Assembly (NCBI RefSeq): GCF_028548455.1
Contig: NZ_JAQQLF010000028.1
Span: 1-58,681 of the forward strand
Direction: 5' to 3'
Length of the DNA: 58,681 bases
Source of the DNA: Vogesella aquatica
Lineage (GTDB): Bacteria; Pseudomonadota; Gammaproteobacteria; Burkholderiales; Chromobacteriaceae
Made by a program: the position numbers and the translations under genes. Shown piece after piece: positions 1 to 9,242 of this stretch. Under the pieces are notes generated by a model. That model was not told the DNA's origin, did not search any database, and worked only from the letters and a program-made list of their open reading frames with translations. Within the stretch, counting starts at the first letter, position 1; each line of letters starts with the position of its first letter.

Positions 1-53
1 GCCAGCAAGCTGTCCAGTAGTGCGTCAGGTACGTTGTGATTTTTCGAGCTCAT
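1..53 (-). CDS. IS256-family transposase, N-terminus only
   Basis: Only the first 17 codons lie in the window; the gene continues past the left edge. The protein begins MSSKNHNVPDALLDSLL, which resembles the N-termini of IS256-family DDE transposases as I remember them (short basic start followed by a PDALLD-LL motif). A good ribosome site, GGAGG, lies at 58-62 (minus sense) five bases before the ATG at 53. The assignment rests on a very short stretch plus the terminal-repeat-like sequence next to it, so the family call is moderate. Confidence 0.55.
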   Translation of the reverse strand, partial: MSSKNHNVPDALLDSLL

Positions 54-120
54 TGTGCCTCCAGACTAGGTAGCAGTTTCCTGCCAAATGTCCGTTTACA
101 CAAAATTCAGTACACGCCCT
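1..120. mobile_element. Right end of an IS256-like insertion sequence
   Basis: Upstream of the transposase start the minus strand reads inward from about position 120 as GGGCGTGTACTGAATTTTGT followed by GTAAACGG. This resembles IS256-family terminal inverted repeats. The element would end near 117-120 and its other end lies outside the window. It abuts the open frame that leads into the helicase gene, suggesting that it interrupted that gene. An 8-9 bp target duplication would be expected immediately after 120 but cannot be confirmed here. Confidence 0.5.
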
Positions 121-391
121 GTCCACACTAAAAACCAACGACGAGAATGGAAATGTCGCGATACCGAATGATCGCCCCGATGATGACATTGTCAGAAGCT
201 TGGCCAAGGAAGCACTCGGGAGCAACAAGGGAGCCGGTTGGGCTGCCCGCCTTTTCGAGGAGTGCGAATTTCACGAGTTGCCCATAACTGTGACGAGTTT
301 CTTAGCTTCTGTTTATGCACTGTTTCCCTCACCTTCGCCTATCCAGGAAGATAGAGACGAAAACGACGCCTTGGGCGATCCAGAGCCATGA
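121..391 (+). pseudogene. C-terminal remnant of the gene upstream of the helicase, possibly an OLD-family (GajA-like) nuclease
   Basis: An open frame without its own convincing start runs from the IS boundary to the TGA at 389-391; the first in-frame ATG is at 200. It encodes about 89 residues, including DDDIVRSLAKEALGSNKGAG and then WAARLFEECEFHELPITVTS. Its stop overlaps the helicase ATG (ATGA, 388-391), so both were one translational unit. Class 2 OLD nucleases (ATPase plus Toprim) are typically encoded just before a UvrD/PcrA-like helicase, as in Gabija, and the helical, charged tail fits such a C-terminus. Neither the ATPase nor the Toprim motifs are present here. Seen: truncated frame and overlap. 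Inferred: OLD identity. Confidence 0.4.
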
Positions 392-2148
392 ATAGGCCTT
401 GCACTCTGCGTGACAGCGTATTAGCTTGCGATGGCCACATCCTAGTCCTCGGTGGGCCGGGCAGTGGGAAAACCACTGTCGCCCTGCGCAAAGCGGTCTG
501 CCGAATCAAGCAAGGAATGAAACCTGGCCAATCTGTGTTGTTCCTCAGCTTCTCTCGCGCGGCTGTCGCTAGGATTCTCGATGCGGCAACGCTTGAAGCA
601 ACGAAGGGCGAGCGCGATCAACTTTCGATCCAAACCTTCCATTCATTCTTCTGGGACATCCTCAAAGCCCATGCATATTTGCTGGGTGCACCGCGCAAGT
701 TGTCGATCCTGCTACCGCAGGACGAGAAAGCTATTTCAGGAGGAATCGACAACGAGGACGCGGAATGGGATGCTTGGCAAGACGAGCGCGAGAGGTTGTT
801 TTATGACGAAGGCCGAATTGCATTCGACCTGTTCGCTCCGAATGCGACACGGCTCTTGGCATCCAGCTCGCACCTTCTTTCAGCCATCGCTCGGCGCCAT
901 CCCCTTATCATCGTAGACGAGGCTCAGGACACCGGACAATTCGCATGGCAATGCATTCAAATGCTGGCTGCACATACTCAAGTGCTGTGTCTTGCAGACC
1001 TTGAGCAGCAAATCTTTGATTTCCTTCCTGGCGTTGGGCCAGAGAGAATTGCCGCAATACGTGAAACTCTTCAGCCCCTTGAAGTAGACCTTGGGACACA
1101 GAACCATCGCAGCCCAGACTCGGAAATTTTAGCATTTGGCAATGACATCCTGACGGGCAAAGTCCGCGGAGCTGGATACAAAGGCGTGTCTACTTTGGCA
1201 TACCGTCCAGAGAAACCACCGCCGAACTGGAACCATTTGCTGCGCCGCGCACTATTTGAGCTTTACACTGCCGTTCGCGCGCAGTCTGGATCATTCCCCA
1301 AAACCATCGCGATACTGGTGTCGAACAATCGAAGCGCCTTGAAGATATCCAACGCGTTGAACGCGATAGGCACCAATATTGGCAAGCCGGTCCGCCACAA
1401 GTTGCTCTTTGACGAGGCGGAGTCACTTCTGTCAGCCCGATTCGCTGCTTTCCTTCTTGAGCCCAAGAATCTTGTGCACATCGAACACGACATAGCAACA
1501 AGCATGGAGATGATCGCGTCCGCACGGAGAGCAACTGGACAGGCTCGAGCCGCAGTGGCCAAACTTCAAGAACAGGCGCTCAAGATTCGCGGAGGCAAGG
1601 TATTAAACATCAATATCGCAAATTCCTTGCGCGACCTGATTACAAACCTTGCAATTTCTCAATTTACAGGAGACCCGGCAGAGGACTGGTTGACTGTGAA
1701 GCATGCTCTTCGGGCCACTGGACAAGACGAGCTCGTTCGCATCGCCAATCAACTGGACTTCTTGGTGGCATTCCGGCGCGGCAGCCGCATCTCCGCTGGC
1801 CTAGCATCAGAGTGGCTTAGAGACGGCGAATACACTAATGCCCGCATCGCGCTGGATCAAGCACTCGCCCAAGAACAAATTCTCGATGGAGTGGAAGCTC
1901 CATCAGGCTTGCAGGTTATGAACATTCACAAGGCAAAAGGCAAGCAATTCGACGGAGTCATTATCGTTCGAGAAGCGCGGCGAACCGGCAATGGAGTTGA
2001 CTCATCCTTCATTTGGCGTGGCGATGATCCTCCATATCCTAAAAGCCGACGCGTCCTTCGTGTCGGTATCACGAGAGCCCGAGTTCATACTCTCATCCTT
2101 AATCCCCAGTGGCCACTTTGTCCGCTGCTAAAAGGACATAGGCTCTAG
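388..2148 (+). CDS. UvrD/Rep-like superfamily 1 DNA helicase (GajB-like)
   Basis: 586-residue SF1A helicase, shorter than UvrD (about 720) and closer to helicases of defence modules. Walker A GGPGSGKTT lies at about residues 22-30. Walker B/motif II is IIVDEAQDT (D177, E178). Motif V is VMNIHKAKGKQFDGV and motif VI, near the C-terminus, is GITRARVHTLIL. The start is fixed by a four-base ATGA overlap with the preceding frame. In OLD-helicase pairs such as Gabija the helicase is thought to act with a DNA-nicking ATPase. The partner here seems to have been cut by an IS256-like element, so the system is probably inactive or polar-affected. It could otherwise be a stand-alone UvrD-like protein. 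The helicase assignment is firm; the defence role is inference. Confidence 0.85.
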   Translation: MNRPCTLRDSVLACDGHILVLGGPGSGKTTVALRKAVCRIKQGMKPGQSVLFLSFSRAAVARILDAATLEATKGERDQLSIQTFHSFFWDILKAHAYLLGAPRKLSILLPQDEKAISGGIDNEDAEWDAWQDERERLFYDEGRIAFDLFAPNATRLLASSSHLLSAIARRHPLIIVDEAQDTGQFAWQCIQMLAAHTQVLCLADLEQQIFDFLPGVGPERIAAIRETLQPLEVDLGTQNHRSPDSEILAFGNDILTGKVRGAGYKGVSTLAYRPEKPPPNWNHLLRRALFELYTAVRAQSGSFPKTIAILVSNNRSALKISNALNAIGTNIGKPVRHKLLFDEAESLLSARFAAFLLEPKNLVHIEHDIATSMEMIASARRATGQARAAVAKLQEQALKIRGGKVLNINIANSLRDLITNLAISQFTGDPAEDWLTVKHALRATGQDELVRIANQLDFLVAFRRGSRISAGLASEWLRDGEYTNARIALDQALAQEQILDGVEAPSGLQVMNIHKAKGKQFDGVIIVREARRTGNGVDSSFIWRGDDPPYPKSRRVLRVGITRARVHTLILNPQWPLCPLLKGHRL

Positions 2149-2744
2149 CCCTATCATTAGCCGTAAACCGTGTGTCCGCTTAAGCCTTCTACTCGGTCCT
2201 TTTCGATTGGCTGCTCTGGGGCCGGTAGCTGATGTTGGTGACTAGATATGCCACCGTCTGCTTTGGCCGACCTCCAGCCATCCTTCTGGGAACTGTGGCA
2301 GCTGCTCGGCCAAAGTGAGTATTCGCATGAATACAGACACACGTTCCTCACACACGTCGAACTAGGCGTGTTAGCCGCCCCCCCTAGCAGGCGAGACCGA
2401 TCTCCCTCTGATCTGCACTACGCAGCCGACCCCCACATTCCTTCAACAGCCCCAGTGATTGGATCGAGCAATACAACTGACTGCGCCGCAATTTTCATGA
2501 CAAAATATAGAATAGATCGCACATGGCATGCTGTAGCGCTAGTGATGCCGCCGCAGGTGCCGCACCTGTACACCCTAGAGCCTGTTCGCGATCTCGCGAG
2601 CAAGAGCGAGACAAGGCGAAAACGGCTGAGAAAGCGGAATGTACAAGTGGTACATGAGCATTTTCGAAGCGGTTTTCAACTCTGTATCGCCACTGTGCAA
2701 CAGATCGTGAACAGGCTCTTAGACTCATTCAGAAAGAAAACCGC
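2149..2744. other. 596-bp gene-free spacer between the helicase and the NERD-kinase-helicase gene
   Basis: I see no convincing gene. The longest open frame (2248-2805 on plus) has a composition unlike protein and no ribosome site. The stretch CTGCTTTGGCCGACCT at 2258-2273 recurs exactly at 12121-12136, and a partner GGCCAAAGT lies nearby in both places, so this spacer shares repeat material with the other large gap of the mobile region. The promoter of the downstream operon must be here, but I could not pick a clear -35/-10 pair. Confidence 0.5.
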
Positions 2745-5700
2745 ATGGACATCGTCGTCAGAGGGAATGGTCTTCACAAGAGCGAAACTAATGCGCTCTC
2801 CCTAATGCAGGAACATTTCAGTGGGGTATGGTTTGCCTACGCATCTGTGGTCTTAACAGATACCCAAGGGTCGATGGAATTCGACCTTATCATCATCACC
2901 CATGACCGGGTGTTGGTGGTTGAACTCAAGGAGTGGAGCGGAAGACTCAACAGCTACGATGGTAACTGGTATATCAATGACAAATACCGTAGCAAAAGCC
3001 CTTATGACGTGAAGCGTAATCAAGCATTACGGTTGATGAATATTCTCAAGACAGAGGTAGCCCATAAATTGGGCTACTATCCCAGCGTTGAAGCACATGT
3101 TGTGCTGTGTGGATCGGCAACGCCTGAATACCTACCTACCTCAGAGCGACGGTATGTTCATACCCTTCAAGAGTTTCTGACGATCCGCGAACAGGAGGCT
3201 TACTCTCGAATTACAGTAAGTCAAAAGTTCGACTTCTTCAAAGACAAGCGTCGAGATCGCCCTACTGCCCCTAGGTGCAAACAAGCTTTTGACGATTTCT
3301 TTCGCGGGGTTCGTGTCCAACCCGCAGATTTCAAATTTATGGACTATGTAGCCTCATCGCATCCAGATCGGGTTCATGGGCAGCAGTTATTTTCAGAATA
3401 CCCTTCCAATCATAAGGACCAAGCCAATCGCCTGGCGATGATGCGCCGCTGGGACTTGGCCATTCTTGGCTTGAAATTCCGTGATGACGAAACTTGGCGT
3501 AAGGTGGTCATGCGTGAAGAGCACCTTTACCGGACAGCCGTTTCAACTAATAGTCCACTTGAGCAATTCCTTCTGCGACCTATAGCACCTCTTGTCGAAG
3601 AGGACATCAATAATGACAGTATCGAGCTCTATGAGCTGCGGAAAAATACCCGCCGACTAGAGGAGCATATTAACCTCTATAGTGCTAAATGGAATGCAGA
3701 ACAAAGGCTTGATTTGGTACGAGCGCTCCTCTCTCCATTTGCCGAACTACATACTATGGGGATAGCCCATCGCGACATTGACACACAAAACCTCTGGTAT
3801 TCAGCCGACCACAATATCATCTTAACGTCGGGTTACCACGCTGCGTTCATTCCAGAAAAAGGCACAGTCAAGGATCTAAGCGAAAAATTGCGCAGTAGTG
3901 ACACTTTGCTTCCAGAAGATGTGTATGGGTCTTCGGGTGAAGTCCTCAGCCCTTTTGCGCGAGATGTCTATCTGCTGGCCTTAGTCGCACACCAGATCTG
4001 CTTTCATGACGTGCGATTGCAACGTGAAGATGGGGTATACATTTGGCAGAAGGTCGAAAACGATCCATTTGACGGCAAGCTTGATGGATTCTTTGAACGA
4101 GCCTTGGATATTGAGCAGCAGGGTCGGTTCGAAAATGCCTTAGTCATGCTGGCTGAGTTCAATACGATCACACTGGGACAGGCCCTACACTACGACGACA
4201 CCCAAGAGGTCTTACAGGAAATTACTAAGGGTGACTTCATCAAAAATGATTGGAGCCCCTTCGCTATGACCCAGCTGTTCCCTGCAGCGTCAGGCACTCA
4301 ACCGAACATGTTTGGCGAGAAAATTACCTATCGATGTGTGTTTGAAGGGCAGGAGGCTCTATTCAAATTCTGGCAGAAAGCCGAGGTGGACCTAAAGTCG
4401 CCCGGGATGAACCGGCGAATTCTGCGGATGCGTAAGCGAATCGAGCAGACCCAGGTGGGTGAATTACCACTTCCATCACTATTAACCTATGGGATGTTCA
4501 GTGGTGGGAGGGGTCTGTTTGTAGTGACCCAGTTCGAAGAAGGGCAAGGTTGGTCTGATTTTACACAGAAGCTGACCGATACTAAGTCTCGCCTCAATGC
4601 TTGTATTGCGCTGTGTAATGTGGTGCAAAATCTGCACGGCCAGCACTTCGCCCACGGGGACCTTCACCCCGCAAACATCTTGGTGAAATCCTCTGTTGGT
4701 GCGGAGAACCCGAGTGAACTTGCACTCATGCTTATCGACGCCTTGGATTTTGGCGACTCCAGCGACCCATACAATGTCGAATATGGCCCTGTCAATCCAA
4801 CCTCGACAGATAGCTTTGGCCGTGACCGCTTTGCTGTTTATAAGATAGTTAAGGAGCTTCTCGGGAAGGAGGCTCCACCTTCGGTTGTCGAAGAACTTAA
4901 CCGAGGCGAGCAACAACCGCATGGTGTTCCCGTTGCCATAGAGCCTTTGCGAGATAGCCTAAAGAGTTTGCTTGGAACCTATAGCTCACCCGAAGTAGAA
5001 ACGCAGGAGGCTCTGGTATTCACCTGGCAGAGCTTCCAATTTCCGCAGCAGGAGCAATTGCTTCAGCCTGAGGAACTGCCTTATTACTTCGAAGTCGAGC
5101 CCTCTCGCAAAAAACCAGGCATGCTGTTCTGCCGTATCACCGGTCGTGATCGGCTGCTAAGCTTCGATTTTGATCCAAACGCACGCGCAATTGAGAACCT
5201 TGGCCTGCGTGATGCATCCATGACTGATTATGTCTCGGCCAGCAACAAAGCTGAGTTTACCTTCACTCGACCGGTGAAAGTGGTTCGTGGGCTGCCGACG
5301 ACCAAATGTTCTGACCACTTAATCGAGTTCATCACCAGCATCGACGCGGTGGTCTCTCTACTAACACCGGTTGAAGACGAGAAGACACCCTCCTCATTCA
5401 TCGATGACATAGACGACAGAATTCGCCCCAGTGCCATCTGGCAAGCTTTTCTAGAAACAGAAGGTGAGCAGCGTCGCAGGGTTGAAATCCTGTCGGGTGA
5501 GATTCGGGAAAGCGAGGGCGGTAATCTGCTGATTCCGTGTGAAGTTGAAGAGGGAGAGCTGCTGGAACTACTCGGGGAGGAGGATGAGGTCGGAATCTAT
5601 TTTGAAGGGGAAAGTCGCTCCTTCGGCTATGTGGTGACAGAAGAAAGCGATGCGGACATGCTAGCTGTCAGAGTGGTTGCTCCGGGTATGCGATCAATCC

Positions 5701-7697
5701 GTCAGAAGCTGATTCCGGGTGCCGAGCTGATTTTCGAGTCCAAGCGTAGCCATGCCTCCCGCGCTCGCCGAGAACGGGCCATGAACCGGGTGCTAATAGG
5801 CGAATCTCGCATTAATAGTCTTCCAGGCTACTTCGACTGCAGTAGTGAACCAATGCTCCGGGCGGTTGCGGCCAAACCTGATGAGGCCAAGATTCGCGAG
5901 CGTTATGACAGTGAGTCCGAGCGTCTCAATCCGCGCCAGATAGAAGCGTTCCAACGAGCTATTTCAGAAGGCCCTATCAGTGTCCTACAGGGCCCTCCTG
6001 GCACCGGCAAGACTGCCTTTGTAAGCAAATTTATTCATTATTTGTTCGAAAACGGCCTAGCTAACAATATCTTGCTGGTCGGTCAGTCCCACACATCGGT
6101 AGACACGGTGGCCATCAAAACTAGGGAGCTATGCATGCACCTCAGTACGCCACTAAGCGTAGTGCGTCTTGGCCATGAGTCAGCCATTGATGAAAAACTA
6201 CTGCAGTGCCACTCTAGCTCGATCCAGCGCCAGATCCGCTACAAGTTTCAACGCGAGTACGAAAAGCGCATCAATGCCCTTGCCTCGCGTCTTATGCTCA
6301 GTCAACCCCTAGTCGAAGAGTTGGCCAAATTGCATCGCAGCATTGGCCCGCTGCTCCAGCGCATCCGTGCTCTGGCCAATCAACAGCATGAGAGCGCGAC
6401 CAAACACTATCACGACCCTAGCGAGCGGGAGGCAGTCGCAGCCTCCTTTGCAGAGAAAATTCAGGAGTGTTTGGAAATCCTTGAGCGCAACTTGGAAACC
6501 CGAGGCTATGACTTCAACCTGCCAAGTGCCTTGGATCCAGACTTCTGGAATACTCTATCCACCCTTGTCGCGCGCAGCCATGGGGTCACTAACCAACTGG
6601 CGTTGCAGCGGCTCAACCACCTGATCGACATCAGTCAGGATTGGATTGATGTACTAGCCTCAGGCGGAGCTAATTACGACAAATTCCTAGTTAAAACCTC
6701 ACAGTTAGTCTGTGGCACCCTTGTTGGTATTGGTGCAGGCGGATTGCATATTGATGAACTTGAATTTGACTGGGTAATCGTAGATGAGGCGGGAAGAGCC
6801 CAGGCCTCCGAGCTCATGATTGCACTGCAATGTGCTCGACGAGTCCTGCTGGTGGGTGACCATAAACAGCTCCCGCCACTGTATGACACAAAGCATGTTC
6901 GAGCCGTGTGCCGCAGACTCTCTATTGATGAGCGCGAGGCCACTCGTACCGATTTTGAGCGAGCCTTCTTGGTCAATGATGGCATCACCTTCGACACTCA
7001 GTACCGGATGATAGAACCAATCGGTGATGTCGTTTCCCACTGCTTCTACCAGGGGGCCCTTAAGAGCTCACGTAAGAAGGCTGCCGACTGGTATGCGGAT
7101 TTGCCATATCCCCTGTGCACCCCGGTCACCTGGATCGATAGTGGCAGTGGTGAGCGTGCAGTTATGGAAGATGAGCCGCGTAAGGGCGTACTGCTTAACC
7201 AGCATGAGCTCCAAGTTTGTTTGCATCTCATTAAACAACTCGCACGTCCGGAGCACCTTGAGAAGCTAAAGGCGGAGAAGAGTGACAAACATCCCTATCC
7301 AGTAGGGATCATCACAATGTACAGCGCTCAGAAGCGGCTTCTAGAAGAGGAACTGAGCCGCGCAGAATGGGCTGCACAGATTCGAAACCTGATCAAAATT
7401 GATACCGTGGATTCCTATCAGGGGCAGGAGAACAAAATCATCATTTTGAGCTTGGTCAGAAACAACGACCACGGCTTACAAGGTTTTCTGGTCAGCCCCT
7501 CACGGATCAATGTTGCCTTGTCACGAGCTCAGGAGAGGTTGGTTATCATTGGTGCCCAACGTATGTGGCGCGCCGCAAATCATTCCTCTGCCCTAGGGGA
7601 TGTGCTCAGTTACATAGATGACAAACACCAGGCGAAATTTAAGAGCTACGAAATCGTTGATGGAACCACAGTGATCGAGGGCAAATCCCATGCATGA
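2745..7697 (+). CDS. NERD nuclease / pseudokinase / kinase / COG1112-type SF1 helicase fusion (MkoA-like defence protein)
   Basis: A 1650-residue multidomain protein. Residues 1 to about 120 form a NERD (nuclease-related) domain with PD-(D/E)XK-type residues D47, E60 and K62 (VVELKEW). A first kinase-like fold at about 230-430 has the catalytic loop HRDIDTQN (H342-D344), but TSGYH stands where DFG is expected, so it is probably a pseudokinase. A second kinase-like fold at about 500-720 has HGDLHPANILV (from H637) and an intact DFG (D668-G670). The C-terminal Upf1/DNA2-like helicase has GPPGTGKT at 1083-1090, VIVDEAG (D1347, E1348), LLVGDHKQLPP, TQYRM, TVDSYQGQE and NVALSRAQERL. Kinase plus COG1112 helicase recalls MkoA of type I Mokosh; NERD plus kinase recalls PglW of BREX/Pgl. 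The stop overlaps the next gene by 8 bases. The domains are clear; the defence role is inferred. Confidence 0.85.
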   Translation: MDIVVRGNGLHKSETNALSLMQEHFSGVWFAYASVVLTDTQGSMEFDLIIITHDRVLVVELKEWSGRLNSYDGNWYINDKYRSKSPYDVKRNQALRLMNILKTEVAHKLGYYPSVEAHVVLCGSATPEYLPTSERRYVHTLQEFLTIREQEAYSRITVSQKFDFFKDKRRDRPTAPRCKQAFDDFFRGVRVQPADFKFMDYVASSHPDRVHGQQLFSEYPSNHKDQANRLAMMRRWDLAILGLKFRDDETWRKVVMREEHLYRTAVSTNSPLEQFLLRPIAPLVEEDINNDSIELYELRKNTRRLEEHINLYSAKWNAEQRLDLVRALLSPFAELHTMGIAHRDIDTQNLWYSADHNIILTSGYHAAFIPEKGTVKDLSEKLRSSDTLLPEDVYGSSGEVLSPFARDVYLLALVAHQICFHDVRLQREDGVYIWQKVENDPFDGKLDGFFERALDIEQQGRFENALVMLAEFNTITLGQALHYDDTQEVLQEITKGDFIKNDWSPFAMTQLFPAASGTQPNMFGEKITYRCVFEGQEALFKFWQKAEVDLKSPGMNRRILRMRKRIEQTQVGELPLPSLLTYGMFSGGRGLFVVTQFEEGQGWSDFTQKLTDTKSRLNACIALCNVVQNLHGQHFAHGDLHPANILVKSSVGAENPSELALMLIDALDFGDSSDPYNVEYGPVNPTSTDSFGRDRFAVYKIVKELLGKEAPPSVVEELNRGEQQPHGVPVAIEPLRDSLKSLLGTYSSPEVETQEALVFTWQSFQFPQQEQLLQPEELPYYFEVEPSRKKPGMLFCRITGRDRLLSFDFDPNARAIENLGLRDASMTDYVSASNKAEFTFTRPVKVVRGLPTTKCSDHLIEFITSIDAVVSLLTPVEDEKTPSSFIDDIDDRIRPSAIWQAFLETEGEQRRRVEILSGEIRESEGGNLLIPCEVEEGELLELLGEEDEVGIYFEGESRSFGYVVTEESDADMLAVRVVAPGMRSIRQKLIPGAELIFESKRSHASRARRERAMNRVLIGESRINSLPGYFDCSSEPMLRAVAAKPDEAKIRERYDSESERLNPRQIEAFQRAISEGPISVLQGPPGTGKTAFVSKFIHYLFENGLANNILLVGQSHTSVDTVAIKTRELCMHLSTPLSVVRLGHESAIDEKLLQCHSSSIQRQIRYKFQREYEKRINALASRLMLSQPLVEELAKLHRSIGPLLQRIRALANQQHESATKHYHDPSEREAVAASFAEKIQECLEILERNLETRGYDFNLPSALDPDFWNTLSTLVARSHGVTNQLALQRLNHLIDISQDWIDVLASGGANYDKFLVKTSQLVCGTLVGIGAGGLHIDELEFDWVIVDEAGRAQASELMIALQCARRVLLVGDHKQLPPLYDTKHVRAVCRRLSIDEREATRTDFERAFLVNDGITFDTQYRMIEPIGDVVSHCFYQGALKSSRKKAADWYADLPYPLCTPVTWIDSGSGERAVMEDEPRKGVLLNQHELQVCLHLIKQLARPEHLEKLKAEKSDKHPYPVGIITMYSAQKRLLEEELSRAEWAAQIRNLIKIDTVDSYQGQENKIIILSLVRNNDHGLQGFLVSPSRINVALSRAQERLVIIGAQRMWRAANHSSALGDVLSYIDDKHQAKFKSYEIVDGTTVIEGKSHA

Positions 7698-9186
7698 AGA
7701 GTTCGACGTAGTAGATCCCTCTGGTCTGCGGTTGTGTAATACGATTTCTCTATTGGTGCCTGCGCAGACGTACCACGTGAACTGTGGCTGGACGAAAGAA
7801 GTCTCCCTACCGGTCGTTGAAGAGTACACCTGCCGCCTGCTGCTGGCGCTACAAGAAGTGCTGCCAGGTGATATTCAAGAGTACTTCGGTTTGTCCAAAC
7901 GCGAAGTCGAAGTCTTGGTCGAGACCCTGGTGCACAACAAGCTCGCGGTCTACAGCAACGATGGCCATCTGGCTCCTTCGCCAATGCTGCTTGATCGTAC
8001 CAAGGGCAATCCTAATGTGGCAGCCAGCCTGACTAAGTACGAGGAGTGTATTGAAGAGCCGGTGATCGAATTGCTTACTCTTTCAGTCATGCCCAAATCC
8101 CGCTACAACAGCAGTCGATTTGGCCTCTATGAAATACCCATCCCGCATGAGCACAAGAGCTTGAGCACCAACCAGGTCGCGGAGACATTTGGCAGCCAGT
8201 ACCGTGCGTACCTCGATACTGCTCGCCAGCAAGACCGGGACTCTAAGCGCAAGCGCCTCTACAAAGTCGGGGCCTGTGAAATTGGCAGGCCGGTGCAGAT
8301 ACCTGTGGATATCGATATCTGGCTACTGCCGTCATCGACGGGAGATGTTCAGGTCATCAAGCGGGCTTCCGAGAAGGTCGGCGATATTCGACAGCGCCCG
8401 TTGAGCATGGAGCTCGAATCGCGCATTTCCGATTATCTTAGTGGGATTAAGCTCTCAACCGGAGGTCTGTCTCTGACAGAATTCTGCAGGGCCTTCTACG
8501 ACATAGTGTTGAATCGTTATGTTGATGGGGATGATTTAGATATTAACCGTTGGCTGATGGATCACCATCTACGCAAAACTGGATATGACAATCAGAATAC
8601 AAGAGCGATGATTGGCCCTATCTACGCGGATAATAACCGAATCACCATCACCAGAACTCTTCAAGAGCTAGCAAAAAACTGGGAGGAAGGGGTGAGCCAC
8701 AATGCCTTGTGGCTGTCTAGTTCTGTCCCGCTGTGGGCTGCAAACAGCGCGCTACTGACCGAATTTTGTGGAAAAGTAGCCAAACAATTGAGTGAAGAGC
8801 GAAAGGCTCGTGGAAAGATCACAGCGTTGCTACCTGCCGATGATGTGAATGATATTTATCGACTACGCAAGGCTTACCACTCTCGAATCCCAAATGGTCT
8901 GGGTTTTAAGGGGCAGGATCTGCAGGACAAAGTAGAGGTATTCCTCATTCCCGGTCAACTGGCAGTGGTGCAATATCACTTCCAGCCGAGCCAGGAAAGT
9001 GCAGTAACCGTACCAATTGGTTACCTCACCCATGACCCCGAGAGGTTGAAAAGGGTCGAGTCATTCCTGAATCACAGGCTTCAACATCGAGGCAATCCAG
9101 AGATACTTTGGTCACAGGATAATAATGACGATGTGGCGGGCTTGTTAGGTAAGTCATGGATGCAAGCACTAGGCCTTGAAATCTGA
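7690..9186 (+). CDS. Partner of the NERD-kinase-helicase: winged-helix N-terminus, possible degenerate PLD-like C-terminus
   Basis: 498 residues with no family I recognise with certainty. Its ATG lies inside the end of the helicase frame (overlap 7690-7697), which strongly implies a two-gene translational unit. Residues of about 50-95 (LLLALQEVLPGDIQEYFGL and on) look like a winged-helix or helix-turn-helix. The last 120 residues alternate strand and helix (KVEVFLIPGQLAVVQYHF, then TVPIGYLTHDPERLKRV) in the manner of the second half of a phospholipase D fold, the family of the Mokosh partner MkoB. No HxKxxxxD motif is present, so a PLD nuclease, if that is the ancestry, would be catalytically dead. 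Gene reality is strong; function is unknown. Confidence 0.75.
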   Translation: MHEEFDVVDPSGLRLCNTISLLVPAQTYHVNCGWTKEVSLPVVEEYTCRLLLALQEVLPGDIQEYFGLSKREVEVLVETLVHNKLAVYSNDGHLAPSPMLLDRTKGNPNVAASLTKYEECIEEPVIELLTLSVMPKSRYNSSRFGLYEIPIPHEHKSLSTNQVAETFGSQYRAYLDTARQQDRDSKRKRLYKVGACEIGRPVQIPVDIDIWLLPSSTGDVQVIKRASEKVGDIRQRPLSMELESRISDYLSGIKLSTGGLSLTEFCRAFYDIVLNRYVDGDDLDINRWLMDHHLRKTGYDNQNTRAMIGPIYADNNRITITRTLQELAKNWEEGVSHNALWLSSSVPLWAANSALLTEFCGKVAKQLSEERKARGKITALLPADDVNDIYRLRKAYHSRIPNGLGFKGQDLQDKVEVFLIPGQLAVVQYHFQPSQESAVTVPIGYLTHDPERLKRVESFLNHRLQHRGNPEILWSQDNNDDVAGLLGKSWMQALGLEI

Positions 9187-9211
9187 ATCGTCCTTGTTTT
9201 TTATGCAATTC

Positions 9212-9242
9212 AATGGCTTCTCCTCCTGCGGGAGAGGCCATT
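9212..9242 (+). terminator. Hairpin ending the NERD-kinase-helicase operon
   Basis: AATGGCTTCTCC pairs with GGGAGAGGCCATT across a short TCCTGC loop, with one mismatch, 26 bases after the stop of the partner gene. It is followed by TTTCCCTTT, a weak T tract. Confidence 0.55.

Noticed and set aside
2248-2805. 185-codon open frame on plus between the helicase and the NERD gene
   Set aside because: No ribosome site, protein-unlike composition, overlaps the true start of the next gene, and contains repeat material shared with another non-coding gap.
7690-9186. Active phospholipase D nuclease in the partner protein
   Set aside because: No HxKxxxxD motif anywhere in the 498 residues.
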